A stretch of 34,050 nt of DNA from Deltaproteobacteria bacterium (lineage in GTDB: Bacteria; Desulfobacterota; BSN033; UBA1163): assembly GCA_018333535.1 (NCBI GenBank), contig JAGXTA010000022.1, forward strand, positions 1-34,050, read 5' to 3'. The notes under the pieces are model-generated. The model saw nothing but the letters and a program-made list of their open reading frames with translations. It was not told the DNA's origin and ran no database searches. This document shows, one piece after another, positions 15,709 through 23,293 of the stretch. The stretch's first letter is position 1. Each line of letters opens with the position of its first letter. Position numbers and translations under genes: made by a program.

Positions 15709-15858
15709 TTAGAGTTTGTCCATAAATGCACTTTTTCCGTCATGCCGGACTTGATCCGGCATCCAGTCCCGCCTTTGGCGGGATTGAAAAGACTGGATTC
15801 CGGCTTTCGCCGGAATGAAAACCTTTTTCGAAACTGTTAGTTTATAAACAGACACTAT
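15709..15858. repeat. Palindromic GTCATTCC-type repeat with outer arms
   Basis: The core (15739-15820) runs from GTCATGCCGGACTTGATCC to CTTTCGCCGGAATGAAA and contains GGCGGGATTG and CTGGATTCC. Outer arms AGTTTGTCCATAAA and GTTTATAAACAGACACT extend the palindrome on both sides. Related cores occur at 20249-20343, 22049-22155 and 27909-27994. The element separates the divergent MFS and cooC genes. Confidence 0.7.
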
Positions 15859-15875
15859 TTAGGAAAGGGGATCCG

Positions 15876-16649
15876 ATGAAGATCGCTATTTCGGGGAAGG
15901 GCGGAGTTGGGAAGACGACACTTGCAGGCGTGATGGCCCGCATTTTAGCCGCAAAGGGGAAGAAGGTTCTCGCCATAGACGCGGACCCGGATTCGAATCT
16001 GGCCTCTGCCATTGGCCTACCGAAGGAGTCTCTGGATAAACTTTCTCCGATTGCTTCGATGACCTCTCTGATCGAGGAGAGGACCGGGTCGAAAAAGGGA
16101 ACTTTTGGCTCGATGTTTAAACTCAATCCAAAAGTGGATGACATTCCTGATGATCTGGGGGTGACTCATCAGGGCGTCAAACTCCTTCTTTTGGGTTGTA
16201 TCCCGCAGGGAGGCGGAGGTTGTTTCTGCCCTGAAAACGTGCTTCTGAAGAACCTGGTCCGGCATGTCCTCGTCCTGAGAGACGAGGCGCTCATCATCGA
16301 TATGGAAGCAGGCCTGGAGCATCTGGGAAGGGGAAGCACAGGCTATGTGGATGGGCTTGTCATCGTGGTTGAGCCCGGGCAGAGGGCGATCCAGACAGCC
16401 CGACAGATTAAGAAATTGGGAGAGGATCTGAAGATTAAAAAGGTGATGATCGTCGGCAACAAGGTCACATCCGAAGAGGATCGAAAAGTGATCGAAGAGG
16501 GCCTTTCCGATTTTCCTGTGTTGGGGCATATGAGTTTCAACCCGAAGATCCTGCAGGCAGACCGGGAGGGAAAATCTCCCTATGACATTGACGACCGGAT
16601 CAAGGAAGAGGTTGAGGCTATCCTAAAGGAGCTGGAGAAAAGAATATAG
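15876..16649 (+). CDS. cooC: CooC-type carbon monoxide dehydrogenase maturation ATPase
   Basis: This 257-residue MinD/ParA-type ATPase has the deviant Walker A GKGGVGKTT (7-15), DADPDSNLASAIG (switch and cofactor loop), and DMEAGLEHLGRG, a segment typical of CooC. The CooC metal-site cysteines are present: GGCFCPE gives Cys116 and Cys118, with another Cys near 108. CooC binds nickel or zinc between two subunits and supports nickel insertion into the C-cluster of CO dehydrogenase. A GGAAAGGGG site supports the ATG. No cooS, acs or cdh gene lies in the window, so this is an orphan copy here. The presence of cooC implies a CODH or acetyl-CoA (Wood-Ljungdahl) pathway elsewhere. Confidence 0.9.
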   Translation: MKIAISGKGGVGKTTLAGVMARILAAKGKKVLAIDADPDSNLASAIGLPKESLDKLSPIASMTSLIEERTGSKKGTFGSMFKLNPKVDDIPDDLGVTHQGVKLLLLGCIPQGGGGCFCPENVLLKNLVRHVLVLRDEALIIDMEAGLEHLGRGSTGYVDGLVIVVEPGQRAIQTARQIKKLGEDLKIKKVMIVGNKVTSEEDRKVIEEGLSDFPVLGHMSFNPKILQADREGKSPYDIDDRIKEEVEAILKELEKRI

Positions 16650-16654
16650 AGGCA

Positions 16655-16860
16655 AAGCCTCTAAATACGAAGTACGAAGCACGAAATTCGAAACAATCTC
16701 AAATGACCCAATTTCGAATGTTCCAAAAAGTTTAAGACATTTGGGTTTAGAAAATTCGAATTTGTCCTTCGACAAGCTCAGGATGGTGAGCAAAGTCGAA
16801 CCATTTCGAGTTGGCCCTAAGAGGACGCTTCGCCCGATATTCGGATTTCGGATTTGAGGT
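16655..16860. repeat. CGAA/TTCG-rich intergenic repeat between cooC and plsC
   Basis: Starts AATACGAAGTACGAAGCACG and ends TTCGGATTTCGGATTTGAGG. Its left side is rich in CGAA and its right in TTCG, so it can fold back on itself. A TCCTTCGACAAGCTCAGGAT unit is embedded at 16766-16785. The same type of element precedes recO (21056-21212). No gene is present here. Confidence 0.5.
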
Positions 16861-16863
16861 GTT

Positions 16864-17583
16864 ATGATTCGTACGATTTTCGTTTGGTCTTGCATTGTTA
16901 TCGCTACCCTGGTCCTGGGGGTTATAACCTTACTCGCCTACCCTCTGGACCGGAAGGGGAGGGTGGGCCACTATTGTGCGCGGCTCTGGGGAAGGATCGC
17001 CCTGCTCGCCAATCGGGTAAAGGTGAAAGTCGAGGGGTTGGAGAATATCAAAGGAAAAGGCCCTTTTATCTTTATGTCGAACCACCAGGGAAGTTACGAT
17101 ATTTTCGTCCTCCTCGGCCATCTTCCCTTCCAATTCAAATGGCTGGTGAAAAAGGAGCTCTTCTCCATTCCCTTCTTCGGCTGGGCCATGGGTGCGGCAG
17201 GCTATATCAGCATCGACCGACAGGGATCACGGGAGACCGTGGAGGCGATGAATCAAGCCGCCCAAAGGATACGGGAAGGGATGTCGGTTGTCATCTTCCC
17301 GGAGGGGTCGAGGAGTCCGGACGGTTCAATCCAGCCTTTTAAAAAGGGAGGATTTACCCTGGCCATGAAAGCGAAGGTTCCCATCATTCCCATTTCGATT
17401 GCCGGGAGCCGGGAGATCATGCCAAAGGACCGGTTGACCGCCTCCCCTGGAGAGATCCGGATAAGAGTAGGGAATCCCATCGAGACGGAGCCTTATTCAT
17501 TAAAAGACAGACCGGTTTTGATGGAGAAGGTGAGTGAAACGATTTCGAGAAATTTCGAGTTGATCACTCCAAATAGAGTCTAA
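16864..17583 (+). CDS. plsC: 1-acyl-sn-glycerol-3-phosphate acyltransferase
   Basis: The protein has 239 residues and an N-terminal hydrophobic segment (IRTIFVWSCIVIATLVLGVITLL shortened here to residues 2-24), which anchors it to the inner membrane. Acyltransferase motif I is NHQGSYD (His74 and Asp79), motif II is YISIDRQG, motif III is FPEGSRSPDG near 145, and motif IV is VPIIPISI. It transfers an acyl group to lysophosphatidic acid to make phosphatidic acid in phospholipid synthesis. The ATG lies directly after a palindromic repeat, with GAGGTGTT as a modest ribosome binding site. It may be transcribed with cooC, although the 214-base repeat between them argues for separate transcripts. 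Confidence 0.92.
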   Translation: MIRTIFVWSCIVIATLVLGVITLLAYPLDRKGRVGHYCARLWGRIALLANRVKVKVEGLENIKGKGPFIFMSNHQGSYDIFVLLGHLPFQFKWLVKKELFSIPFFGWAMGAAGYISIDRQGSRETVEAMNQAAQRIREGMSVVIFPEGSRSPDGSIQPFKKGGFTLAMKAKVPIIPISIAGSREIMPKDRLTASPGEIRIRVGNPIETEPYSLKDRPVLMEKVSETISRNFELITPNRV

Positions 17584-17705
17584 CGGTAAGGGTAACGAGG
17601 CCCGTATCGTTAATAAAAGGCTACGTTTTTTGTCGTTTAATTCTTTGCACGTAACCGTAACCATCACCGAAACGGGCTTCGTAACCGTAGCCATAACCTA
17701 AACAC
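17584..17705. repeat. Palindromic intergenic element, family shared with 10655-10798
   Basis: Left arm GGTAAGGGTAACGAGGCCCG and right arm CGGGCTTCGTAACCGTAGCC are inversely complementary at about 19 of 25 positions when the arms are extended to 25 bases. The centre contains TTTTTTGTC and TAACCGTAACC. It fills the plsC-ftsK junction. Confidence 0.6.
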
Positions 17706-17771
17706 TCGGAATATTTTCTTCATTCGTAGATGCCCTTTGGGCATGATGAATTACCAAGAGCGGGGAGCATT

Positions 17772-20015
17772 GTGATTGAGGATTCCATCAAAGAGAAGTT
17801 GAAGCGGGAGATCATCGGGATCATGCTGATCGCCATCGCCGTCTTCCTCTTCCTCAGCCTGATTTCGTACGATCCGGCAGATCCATCCCTCTTCTCTTAT
17901 TCCTCTCAAAAAACAAAAGCGATCAGCAACTGGATGGGCATTGTCGGGGCCTATGTCTCGGGCCTTCTCTTTCAGGGATTCGGGTTTCCTTCCTTTCTCA
18001 TCCCCTTCGTCCTCGGCCTCTATGCCGTCGGCTTTGTCCTTCGCTGGGAGTGGAAGTATCCGCTCATTAAATTGGCGGGTTGGGCCATCATCCTCCTGAC
18101 CACTTCATCCCTCTTCAGCTTGTGGATGAAACCCCTCCGGATTTATACAAAGGACCTCCTGGTAGGCGGGTTTTTAGGGGAAATCCTTTCCAGAAATCTA
18201 GTTCGATATTTCAACCTTCCAGGAGCCACCATTATTTTTATCGCCATTTTAATCCTCGGTTTTGTTTTGGGCACAGGGATCTCCTTTATCGCCGTCCTCC
18301 GACATCTGACCGGTGGAATCGCCAAACTCATCGAAAAGATCAGCACGATGAAGATGGTCAGAAGGGAGCAGACCGAGAGGGCAAAGAAGTTGGTGAAGCG
18401 GAAGCAGGAGAAAGGCGAGGTCAAAGGGGAAACGAAGGAGGCTCCTCCGGTCGTGGTCGTTGACAGGGCAACGCCTTCAAAGAAACGGGAGGAGATCATC
18501 GAACAGGAAGCCTTTGATTTTGGCGACCCCAGGAAGGAATATCAACTCCCTCCCACCTCCCTTCTTGACGCTGAGACAGAGAAAAGACAGAAGATCGACC
18601 GGGACAGCCTGGTGATGAACTCCCGCATCCTGGAGAAAAAGCTTCTGGATTATGGGGTTGAGGGGCGGGTCGTGGAAGTGAGACCCGGCCCCGTCATCAC
18701 GGTCTATGAGTTTGAGCCGGCTCCCGGAGTGAAAGTCAGCCGGATTGTCAATTTAGCGGATGATCTGGCGCTGGCCCTGAGTGCGGTGACGATCCGGATT
18801 GTGGCCCCCATTCCCGGGAAATCGGTGGTCGGGATCGAAGTCCCCAATGCTGTCAGAGAAACGGTTTATCTGAAGGAGATCATCGATTCCGATCCGTTCA
18901 GGAACTCGAAATCGAAGCTCTCCTTTGGAATCGGAAAAGATATTTCAGGAGGACCCTTTGTCTTTGATCTGGCCAGGATGCCCCACCTCCTGGTGGCCGG
19001 ATCAACGGGGTCGGGGAAGAGTGTCTCGGTCAATGCAATGATCAGCAGCATCCTCTTCAAAGCCACTCCGGAGGAAGTCCGGTTCCTCATGATCGATCCC
19101 AAGATGCTGGAGCTCTCCGATTACGAGGGCATTCCTCATCTCCTTCTCCCTGTCGTCACCAATCCCAAGAAGGCGGCCGTTGCCCTCAAGTGGCTGGTCG
19201 ATGAGATGGAGCGGAGGTACACGATCCTGGCGGAGAAGGCGGTCAGAAATATCGAACATTATCATCAGAAGATGGATAAGGAATTGAAGGAGAAGGGGAG
19301 GGTCTATAAACGAAAAGGGGATACTCTGGAGGGGGATGAAAATAAGACGGAAGAAAGAATGGAGAAGATTCCCTATATCGTCGTGGTGATCGATGAGCTG
19401 GCTGACCTGATGATGATTTCATCGAAAGAGGTGGAGGAGTCGATCACCCGACTTGCCCAGATGGCAAGGGCGGTTGGCATCCATCTCATTTTAGCCACGC
19501 AAAGGCCTTCGGTTGATGTGCTCACCGGCCTCATCAAGGCCAATTTCCCCGCACGGATCTCATTCCAGGTCACTTCGAAGGTCGATTCGAGGACGATTCT
19601 GGACACCATCGGTGCGGAACATCTTCTCGGGTCAGGGGATATGCTCTTTCTTCCCCCGGGCAGCGCAAAATTGATACGCATCCACGGCGCCTTCATCTCA
19701 AGCTCGGAGACCAAACGGGTCGTCGAATTTCTGAAACAACAGGGGAAACCTAACTATGAAACATCGATCCTCACGGAAGTGAAGAAAGAAAAAGGGACAA
19801 CAGGTGAGGATGATGAATATGATGAGAAGTATGATGAAGCCCTTGCTTTTGTGGCCGAGACCGGCCTGGCTTCGATCTCCCTGATCCAGAGACGGTTTCG
19901 AATCGGTTATAACCGGGCGGCCCGAATCATCGAAAAGATGGAAGAAGAAGGGGTCGTGGGCCCCTCAGACGGAGTCAAACCAAGGGAAGTTCTGGTTAAA
20001 AAGATTGAACCTTAG
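17772..20015 (+). CDS. ftsK: DNA translocase FtsK
   Basis: The protein has 747 residues from the GTG at 17772, which follows GGGGAG by 5 bases; an in-frame ATG at 17730 would add 14 residues and lacks a good site. Residues 15-150 carry about four to five membrane segments that place it at the division septum. A charged linker follows, and then the alpha/beta motor, with Walker A GSTGSGKS near 411-418 and Walker B VVVIDELADLMM near 537. The C-terminal gamma winged-helix (AETGLASISLIQRRFRIGYN) reads KOPS sequences to set direction. FtsK pumps chromosome termini to the XerCD/dif site and links segregation to division. Length is at the short, SpoIIIE-like end of the family because the linker is short. 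Confidence 0.95.
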   Translation: MIEDSIKEKLKREIIGIMLIAIAVFLFLSLISYDPADPSLFSYSSQKTKAISNWMGIVGAYVSGLLFQGFGFPSFLIPFVLGLYAVGFVLRWEWKYPLIKLAGWAIILLTTSSLFSLWMKPLRIYTKDLLVGGFLGEILSRNLVRYFNLPGATIIFIAILILGFVLGTGISFIAVLRHLTGGIAKLIEKISTMKMVRREQTERAKKLVKRKQEKGEVKGETKEAPPVVVVDRATPSKKREEIIEQEAFDFGDPRKEYQLPPTSLLDAETEKRQKIDRDSLVMNSRILEKKLLDYGVEGRVVEVRPGPVITVYEFEPAPGVKVSRIVNLADDLALALSAVTIRIVAPIPGKSVVGIEVPNAVRETVYLKEIIDSDPFRNSKSKLSFGIGKDISGGPFVFDLARMPHLLVAGSTGSGKSVSVNAMISSILFKATPEEVRFLMIDPKMLELSDYEGIPHLLLPVVTNPKKAAVALKWLVDEMERRYTILAEKAVRNIEHYHQKMDKELKEKGRVYKRKGDTLEGDENKTEERMEKIPYIVVVIDELADLMMISSKEVEESITRLAQMARAVGIHLILATQRPSVDVLTGLIKANFPARISFQVTSKVDSRTILDTIGAEHLLGSGDMLFLPPGSAKLIRIHGAFISSSETKRVVEFLKQQGKPNYETSILTEVKKEKGTTGEDDEYDEKYDEALAFVAETGLASISLIQRRFRIGYNRAARIIEKMEEEGVVGPSDGVKPREVLVKKIEP

Positions 20016-20162
20016 CAGGTTGCTGAAAAATGGCCATCTGTTGCGTTTCCCTTATCCTTCCCCGTGTCAAGCACGGGGCAGGCTTATTGCGGCGTACCGC
20101 CTAGTACGCCTCACTCCTCGGGATTTCGGGGGCCTTGCATCTGGCCTTTTTTGAGCAACCTG
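20016..20162. repeat. 147-bp inverted-repeat element after ftsK
   Basis: The left end CAGGTTGCTGAAAAATGGCC (20016 onward) and right end GGCCTTTTTTGAGCAACCTG (to 20162) are complementary at 19 of 21 positions over 21 bases. Inside is a second hairpin, CCCCGTG/CACGGGG. It begins immediately after the ftsK stop codon and probably also works as a terminator, given TTTTTT after the right-hand stem. Confidence 0.7.
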
Positions 20163-20191
20163 GGAATGTAATCAACCTTAAGGAGGATGGC

Positions 20192-21028
20192 GTGAGAAAA
20201 TTTTCTCTTCTGGACACAATTGAGGTAAATGTGACTGACAATAGACAGGTCATTCCTGCGAAAGCAGGAATCCAGCTTTTCAGAACCTTTCTGGACTCCC
20301 GCTGGAGTTTACCCCGTGCTTTGACACGGGGCGGGAGTGACAGAGTGGCGGCATTCATCGTCTTTACCTTTTTTCTTTTTTTTATTTTTCTAAACTCTGT
20401 CGCCATGGGAATGACAGCCCAGAATGTCCTGTCGGAGATTCAGAATCAATATGAAAAGTCGACTGATTTTGAGGCTAATTTTGCCCAGGAATATATAGGG
20501 AAGGTGATGCGGCAATCGCAGAAAGGGGAAGGGAAGGTCTTTTTTAAAAAAAAGGGGATGATGCGCTGGGACTATCGCGTTCCAAACCAGAAAATCATCT
20601 CGGACGGACAGACCCTCTGGTTCTATCAGCCCGAGGAGAATCAGGTTTTAATCTCCCATGCCGATAAGATGATCAAAGAGTTTGGATTTTTAGTCGGGGA
20701 GGGAGACCTGAGACGGGATTTCAATCTGATCCATATCAACCACTCCCCTTCCGGGAAGGAAGATCATCTCGTCGTAGAGATCGCTCCGAAAGATTCCCAT
20801 CCGGCCGTATCGAAGTTGTCATTGGCCGTTGACAGGAAGACCTATTTTGTGATCCAGGTGGATGTTTTTGACGGTCTGGGAAATGTGACGCGGACCCGCT
20901 TTACCGATATCAGGACGAACACAAACCTCTCCGGTTCATTCTTCCAGTTTAAAGTTCCACCCGGCACAGAGATCATCAAGATGCAAGACTCTTCTTCTCC
21001 TTCATCGGGTGGGAAGAAGCCCAAATAG
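20192..21028 (+). CDS. lolA: Outer-membrane lipoprotein carrier protein LolA
   Basis: LolA shuttles lipoproteins through the periplasm from LolCDE to the outer membrane. The conserved part starts at TAQNVLSEIQNQYEKSTDFE and includes FFKKKGMMRWDYRVPNQKII, SDGQTLWFYQPEENQV and the C-terminal TDIRTNTNL and FKVPPGTE. A long hydrophobic stretch (AAFIVFTFFLFFIFLNSVA) just before it is the signal-peptide core. The start is unusual. GTG at 20192 has an excellent AAGGAGG site and reads MRKF, but is followed by a GTCATTCC-type repeat (20249-20343) translated in frame. GTG at 20345, right after the repeat, has a GGGAG site provided by the repeat and gives a normal 227-residue precursor without a basic n-region. 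Function is secure; the start is not. Confidence 0.85.
   Translation: MRKFSLLDTIEVNVTDNRQVIPAKAGIQLFRTFLDSRWSLPRALTRGGSDRVAAFIVFTFFLFFIFLNSVAMGMTAQNVLSEIQNQYEKSTDFEANFAQEYIGKVMRQSQKGEGKVFFKKKGMMRWDYRVPNQKIISDGQTLWFYQPEENQVLISHADKMIKEFGFLVGEGDLRRDFNLIHINHSPSGKEDHLVVEIAPKDSHPAVSKLSLAVDRKTYFVIQVDVFDGLGNVTRTRFTDIRTNTNLSGSFFQFKVPPGTEIIKMQDSSSPSSGGKKPK
20249..20343. repeat. GTCATTCC-type palindromic repeat inside the 5' end of lolA
   Basis: Runs from GTCATTCCTGCGAAAGCAGG to CGGGGCGGGAGTGAC with internal ATCCAG/CTGGAC. It is the same family as 15739-15820, 22049-22155 and 27909-27994. Its length keeps the lolA frame open. Confidence 0.75.
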
Positions 21029-21055
21029 TTTGATCAGAATATGGTTAGAGGGCGC

Positions 21056-21212
21056 TTTAAACTCGAAGCACGAAATCCGAAGTTCGATACAAATCCTAAT
21101 CACCGAAATACAAAAATTCGAAATAAAGGATTAAGACAAAGGTTCATAATTTTGACCATCTGGATTTTGAAATTGTTTCGGATTTCGATATTCGAATTTC
21201 GGATTTGATCTG
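21056..21212. repeat. CGAA/TTCG-rich palindrome between lolA and recO
   Basis: The left part ACTCGAAGCACGAAATCCGA and right part TTTCGGATTTCGATATTCGA form a long imperfect palindrome ending about 10 bases before the recO start. It is the same kind as 16655-16860 before plsC, with CGAAGCACGAAA shared. Confidence 0.6.
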
Positions 21213-21220
21213 GTTCTTTT

Positions 21221-22018
21221 ATGCCACTCTACACAACCCATGCCATTGTCATTCGCTCCATCAATTATGGGGAGTCCGATAAGATCATCACCTTCTTCAC
21301 CAGGGATTTCGGAAAACTGAAAGGGATCGCCAAGGGGGCAAGAAGGAGCAAAAAACGGTTTCAGAATGTCCTCGGCCTCTTTTCATACCTCCGTCTCATC
21401 TTTTTTGACCGGGAGGGAATGGGCCTGGTGAGAGCGGAGAGCGGAGACCTCCTCCACCTCTTCCCTAACATCAGAGAGGACCTGAAAAAAATCTATTATG
21501 GAAACTACTATCTCGAATTGGTGAATGAGATGGCCGGGGAACGAGAGGCCAACCCGGAGGCCTTTGATCTCCTCTTTTCCTTTTTAGGTGATCTTGATAG
21601 GATGGCCCCGGAAGAAGAACGATTGAGGATGTTTGAGATACGGATGCTCTCTCTCTTCGGTTACCGTCCCCATCTGATCCGGTGCGGTTTATGTAAGCGG
21701 GACTGGGAGGAGCTGAAGGAGATTCCGGCCGCCTTCTTCTCCTTTGAAAAAGGGACGCTGGTCTGTGGCAGGTGTGCGAAAAATGGAGAAGGGCTCATTC
21801 CTTTATCGCTTGGAACGGCCCGGCTCATCGATCAGGTCGCACAGGCGGAGCTGACCAAACTCCGCAGGCTCAGGTTTACATCTCAGGCCCTCGCAGAGAG
21901 CCGGGGACTCCTTCCCAGATTCATCACGCATCAGTTAGGGAAGGAATTAAGATCGCTTAAAGCGCTTCGGGAAACGCTTTCTTTTAATTCCAAATTGCAA
22001 AATCCAAATGCCAAATGA
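21221..22018 (+). CDS. recO: DNA repair protein RecO
   Basis: The protein has 265 residues. An N-terminal OB-fold (TTHAIVIRSINYGESDKIIT and FTRDFGKLKGIAKGARRSKK) is followed by a helical domain and a zinc site with CGLC near 154 and CGRC near 182. RecO works with RecR and RecF to load RecA on SSB-coated single-stranded DNA. The last 12 or so residues (FNSKLQNPNAK) are encoded by the start of the following palindromic repeat, so the C-terminus has been extended or replaced by repeat DNA. The ribosome binding site is poor (GGTTCTTTT before the ATG). The recO-glyQ-glyS order is known from deltaproteobacteria. Confidence 0.92.
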   Translation: MPLYTTHAIVIRSINYGESDKIITFFTRDFGKLKGIAKGARRSKKRFQNVLGLFSYLRLIFFDREGMGLVRAESGDLLHLFPNIREDLKKIYYGNYYLELVNEMAGEREANPEAFDLLFSFLGDLDRMAPEEERLRMFEIRMLSLFGYRPHLIRCGLCKRDWEELKEIPAAFFSFEKGTLVCGRCAKNGEGLIPLSLGTARLIDQVAQAELTKLRRLRFTSQALAESRGLLPRFITHQLGKELRSLKALRETLSFNSKLQNPNAK

Positions 22019-22213
22019 ATGTCAAAGCTGATGAAATCGTAAAAAGTCGTCATTCCCGTCCTGCGGCAGGAACGGGAATCCAGAGAATTCTAACCCACTG
22101 AAAACACTGGATTCCTGCTGGAGTTTATCCCGATGAAAGTCGGGGCAGGAATGACTGATAATGGGCTTTTCAGGCTTTTTACGAGGCCATCAACTTTGAC
22201 ATTTGACATTTAT
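21987..22213. repeat. Nested palindromes between recO and glyQ
   Basis: Outermost arms ATGTCAAAGCTGATG (left, about 22019-22033) and CATCAACTTTGACAT (right, about 22188-22202) match as an inverted repeat at 14 of 15 bases. Inside them TCGTAAAAAG and CTTTTTACGA pair perfectly. Inside those lies a GTCATTCC-type core at 22049-22155 with ATCCAG/CTGGAT. The element overlaps the last codons of recO. Confidence 0.7.
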
Positions 22214-22255
22214 CGTGCTAAATCCTACTCCATTACAAAAATTGAAGGAAAAAGA

Positions 22256-23155
22256 ATGAATTTTCAGGAATTGATTTTCTCCCTGCAGAGGTTCTGGGCG
22301 GATCAGGGTTGTGTGATTCAGCAGCCCTATGATATCGAAGTGGGCGCAGGGACTTTTAACCCTGCCACCTTTCTCAGGGTCCTGGGACCCGAACCCTGGA
22401 AGGTCGCCTATGTGGAGCCCTCCCGTCGCCCCACCGATGGCCGATACGGAGAAAATCCCAATCGCCTCCAGCATTATTATCAGTATCAGGTCATCATCAA
22501 ACCCTCTGCCATCGATATTCAGGAGATCTATCTCAAGAGCCTGAAGTCTTTCGGCATCGATCCCATCAGCCATGACATCCGTTTCGTGGAGGATGACTGG
22601 GAATCTCCCACTCTGGGAGCATGGGGATTGGGCTGGGAGGTGTGGCTCGACGGAATGGAGATCACCCAGTTCACCTATTTCCAGCAGGCGGGAGGAATCG
22701 AACTCAACCCCATCCCCGTAGAGATCACCTACGGTATTGAGCGGATCGCCATGTATCTTCAGGCTGTGGATAATGTCTACGACCTCGAATGGACTAAAGG
22801 GATTAAATATGGTGATGTCCATCATCGGGGTGAGGTGGAATTCTCCCGGTACAATTTCGAAGAGGCCGATGTGGAGATGCTCTTTCGCCTCTTTGAGATG
22901 TATGAGAAAGAGGCAAATAGATTGATTGAGAAGGGGCTCGTCTTTCCGGCCTACGACCACTGTTTGAAGACCTCCCACACCTTCAACCTTCTCGATGCCC
23001 GGGGTGCGATCAGTGTCACCGAAAGGACGGGCTATATCCTGAGGGTGAGGACCCTGGCGAGATTGTGCGCAGAAGGGTATCTCAAACAGAGAGAAGAGAT
23101 GGGGTTTCCACTGTTAAAGAAGAGTTCGGAGTTCGGAGTTCGGAGTTCGGAGTAA
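22256..23155 (+). CDS. glyQ: Glycine--tRNA ligase alpha subunit
   Basis: The protein has 299 residues. The ATG at 22256 follows AAGGAAAAAG and gives the usual [19 protein letters not shown] start; an in-frame ATG at 22133 lies in repeat DNA. The sequence shows the class II synthetase catalytic core of the bacterial alpha2beta2 enzyme: [39 protein letters not shown] and EMEITQ-type [10 protein letters not shown]. It makes glycyl-tRNA with GlyS. The last residues ([10 protein letters not shown]) are encoded by a 7-base tandem repeat and are not part of the conserved fold. glyS follows after about 140 bases containing a hairpin. Confidence 0.95.
   Translation: MNFQELIFSLQRFWADQGCVIQQPYDIEVGAGTFNPATFLRVLGPEPWKVAYVEPSRRPTDGRYGENPNRLQHYYQYQVIIKPSAIDIQEIYLKSLKSFGIDPISHDIRFVEDDWESPTLGAWGLGWEVWLDGMEITQFTYFQQAGGIELNPIPVEITYGIERIAMYLQAVDNVYDLEWTKGIKYGDVHHRGEVEFSRYNFEEADVEMLFRLFEMYEKEANRLIEKGLVFPAYDHCLKTSHTFNLLDARGAISVTERTGYILRVRTLARLCAEGYLKQREEMGFPLLKKSSEFGVRSSE
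23122..23153 (+). repeat. Tandem 7-bp repeat at the glyQ 3' end
   Basis: Four exact copies of GAGTTCG plus a partial GAGT. As the unit is not a multiple of three, a gain or loss of one copy would change the reading frame of the last residues of GlyQ. Confidence 0.9.
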
Positions 23156-23212
23156 AAAACGAATATACACATTCCCTGCACGGACACGTCATTTTATTTA
23201 TGAGAAGTTAAT

Positions 23213-23270
23213 GTAGCGTCGGCATTTACTGCCGACGGATGGCATCGCCCCCAATAAATGAGGGCGCTAC
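23213..23270. repeat. Cruciform-type palindrome between glyQ and glyS
   Basis: Outer arms GTAGCG/CGCTAC enclose two hairpins, TCGGCA/TGCCGA (loop TTTAC) and GCCCCC/GAGGGC (loop AATAAAT-like). It ends 23 bases before the glyS start. Confidence 0.65.
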
Positions 23271-23293
23271 TGACCAAGGATAAAGGACCGAGA

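Noticed and set aside
16854-17342. 162-codon frame overlapping plsC
   Set aside because: It is out of frame with the conserved acyltransferase motifs; its Pro/Arg/Gly-rich translation is a frame-shift shadow.
22190-22978. 262-codon minus-strand open frame over glyQ
   Set aside because: It mirrors the highly conserved GlyQ coding sequence and has no recognisable domain or ribosome binding site.
23122-23153. CRISPR-like short repeats
   Set aside because: The units are directly adjacent 7-mers without spacers. No CRISPR array or cas gene was found in the window.
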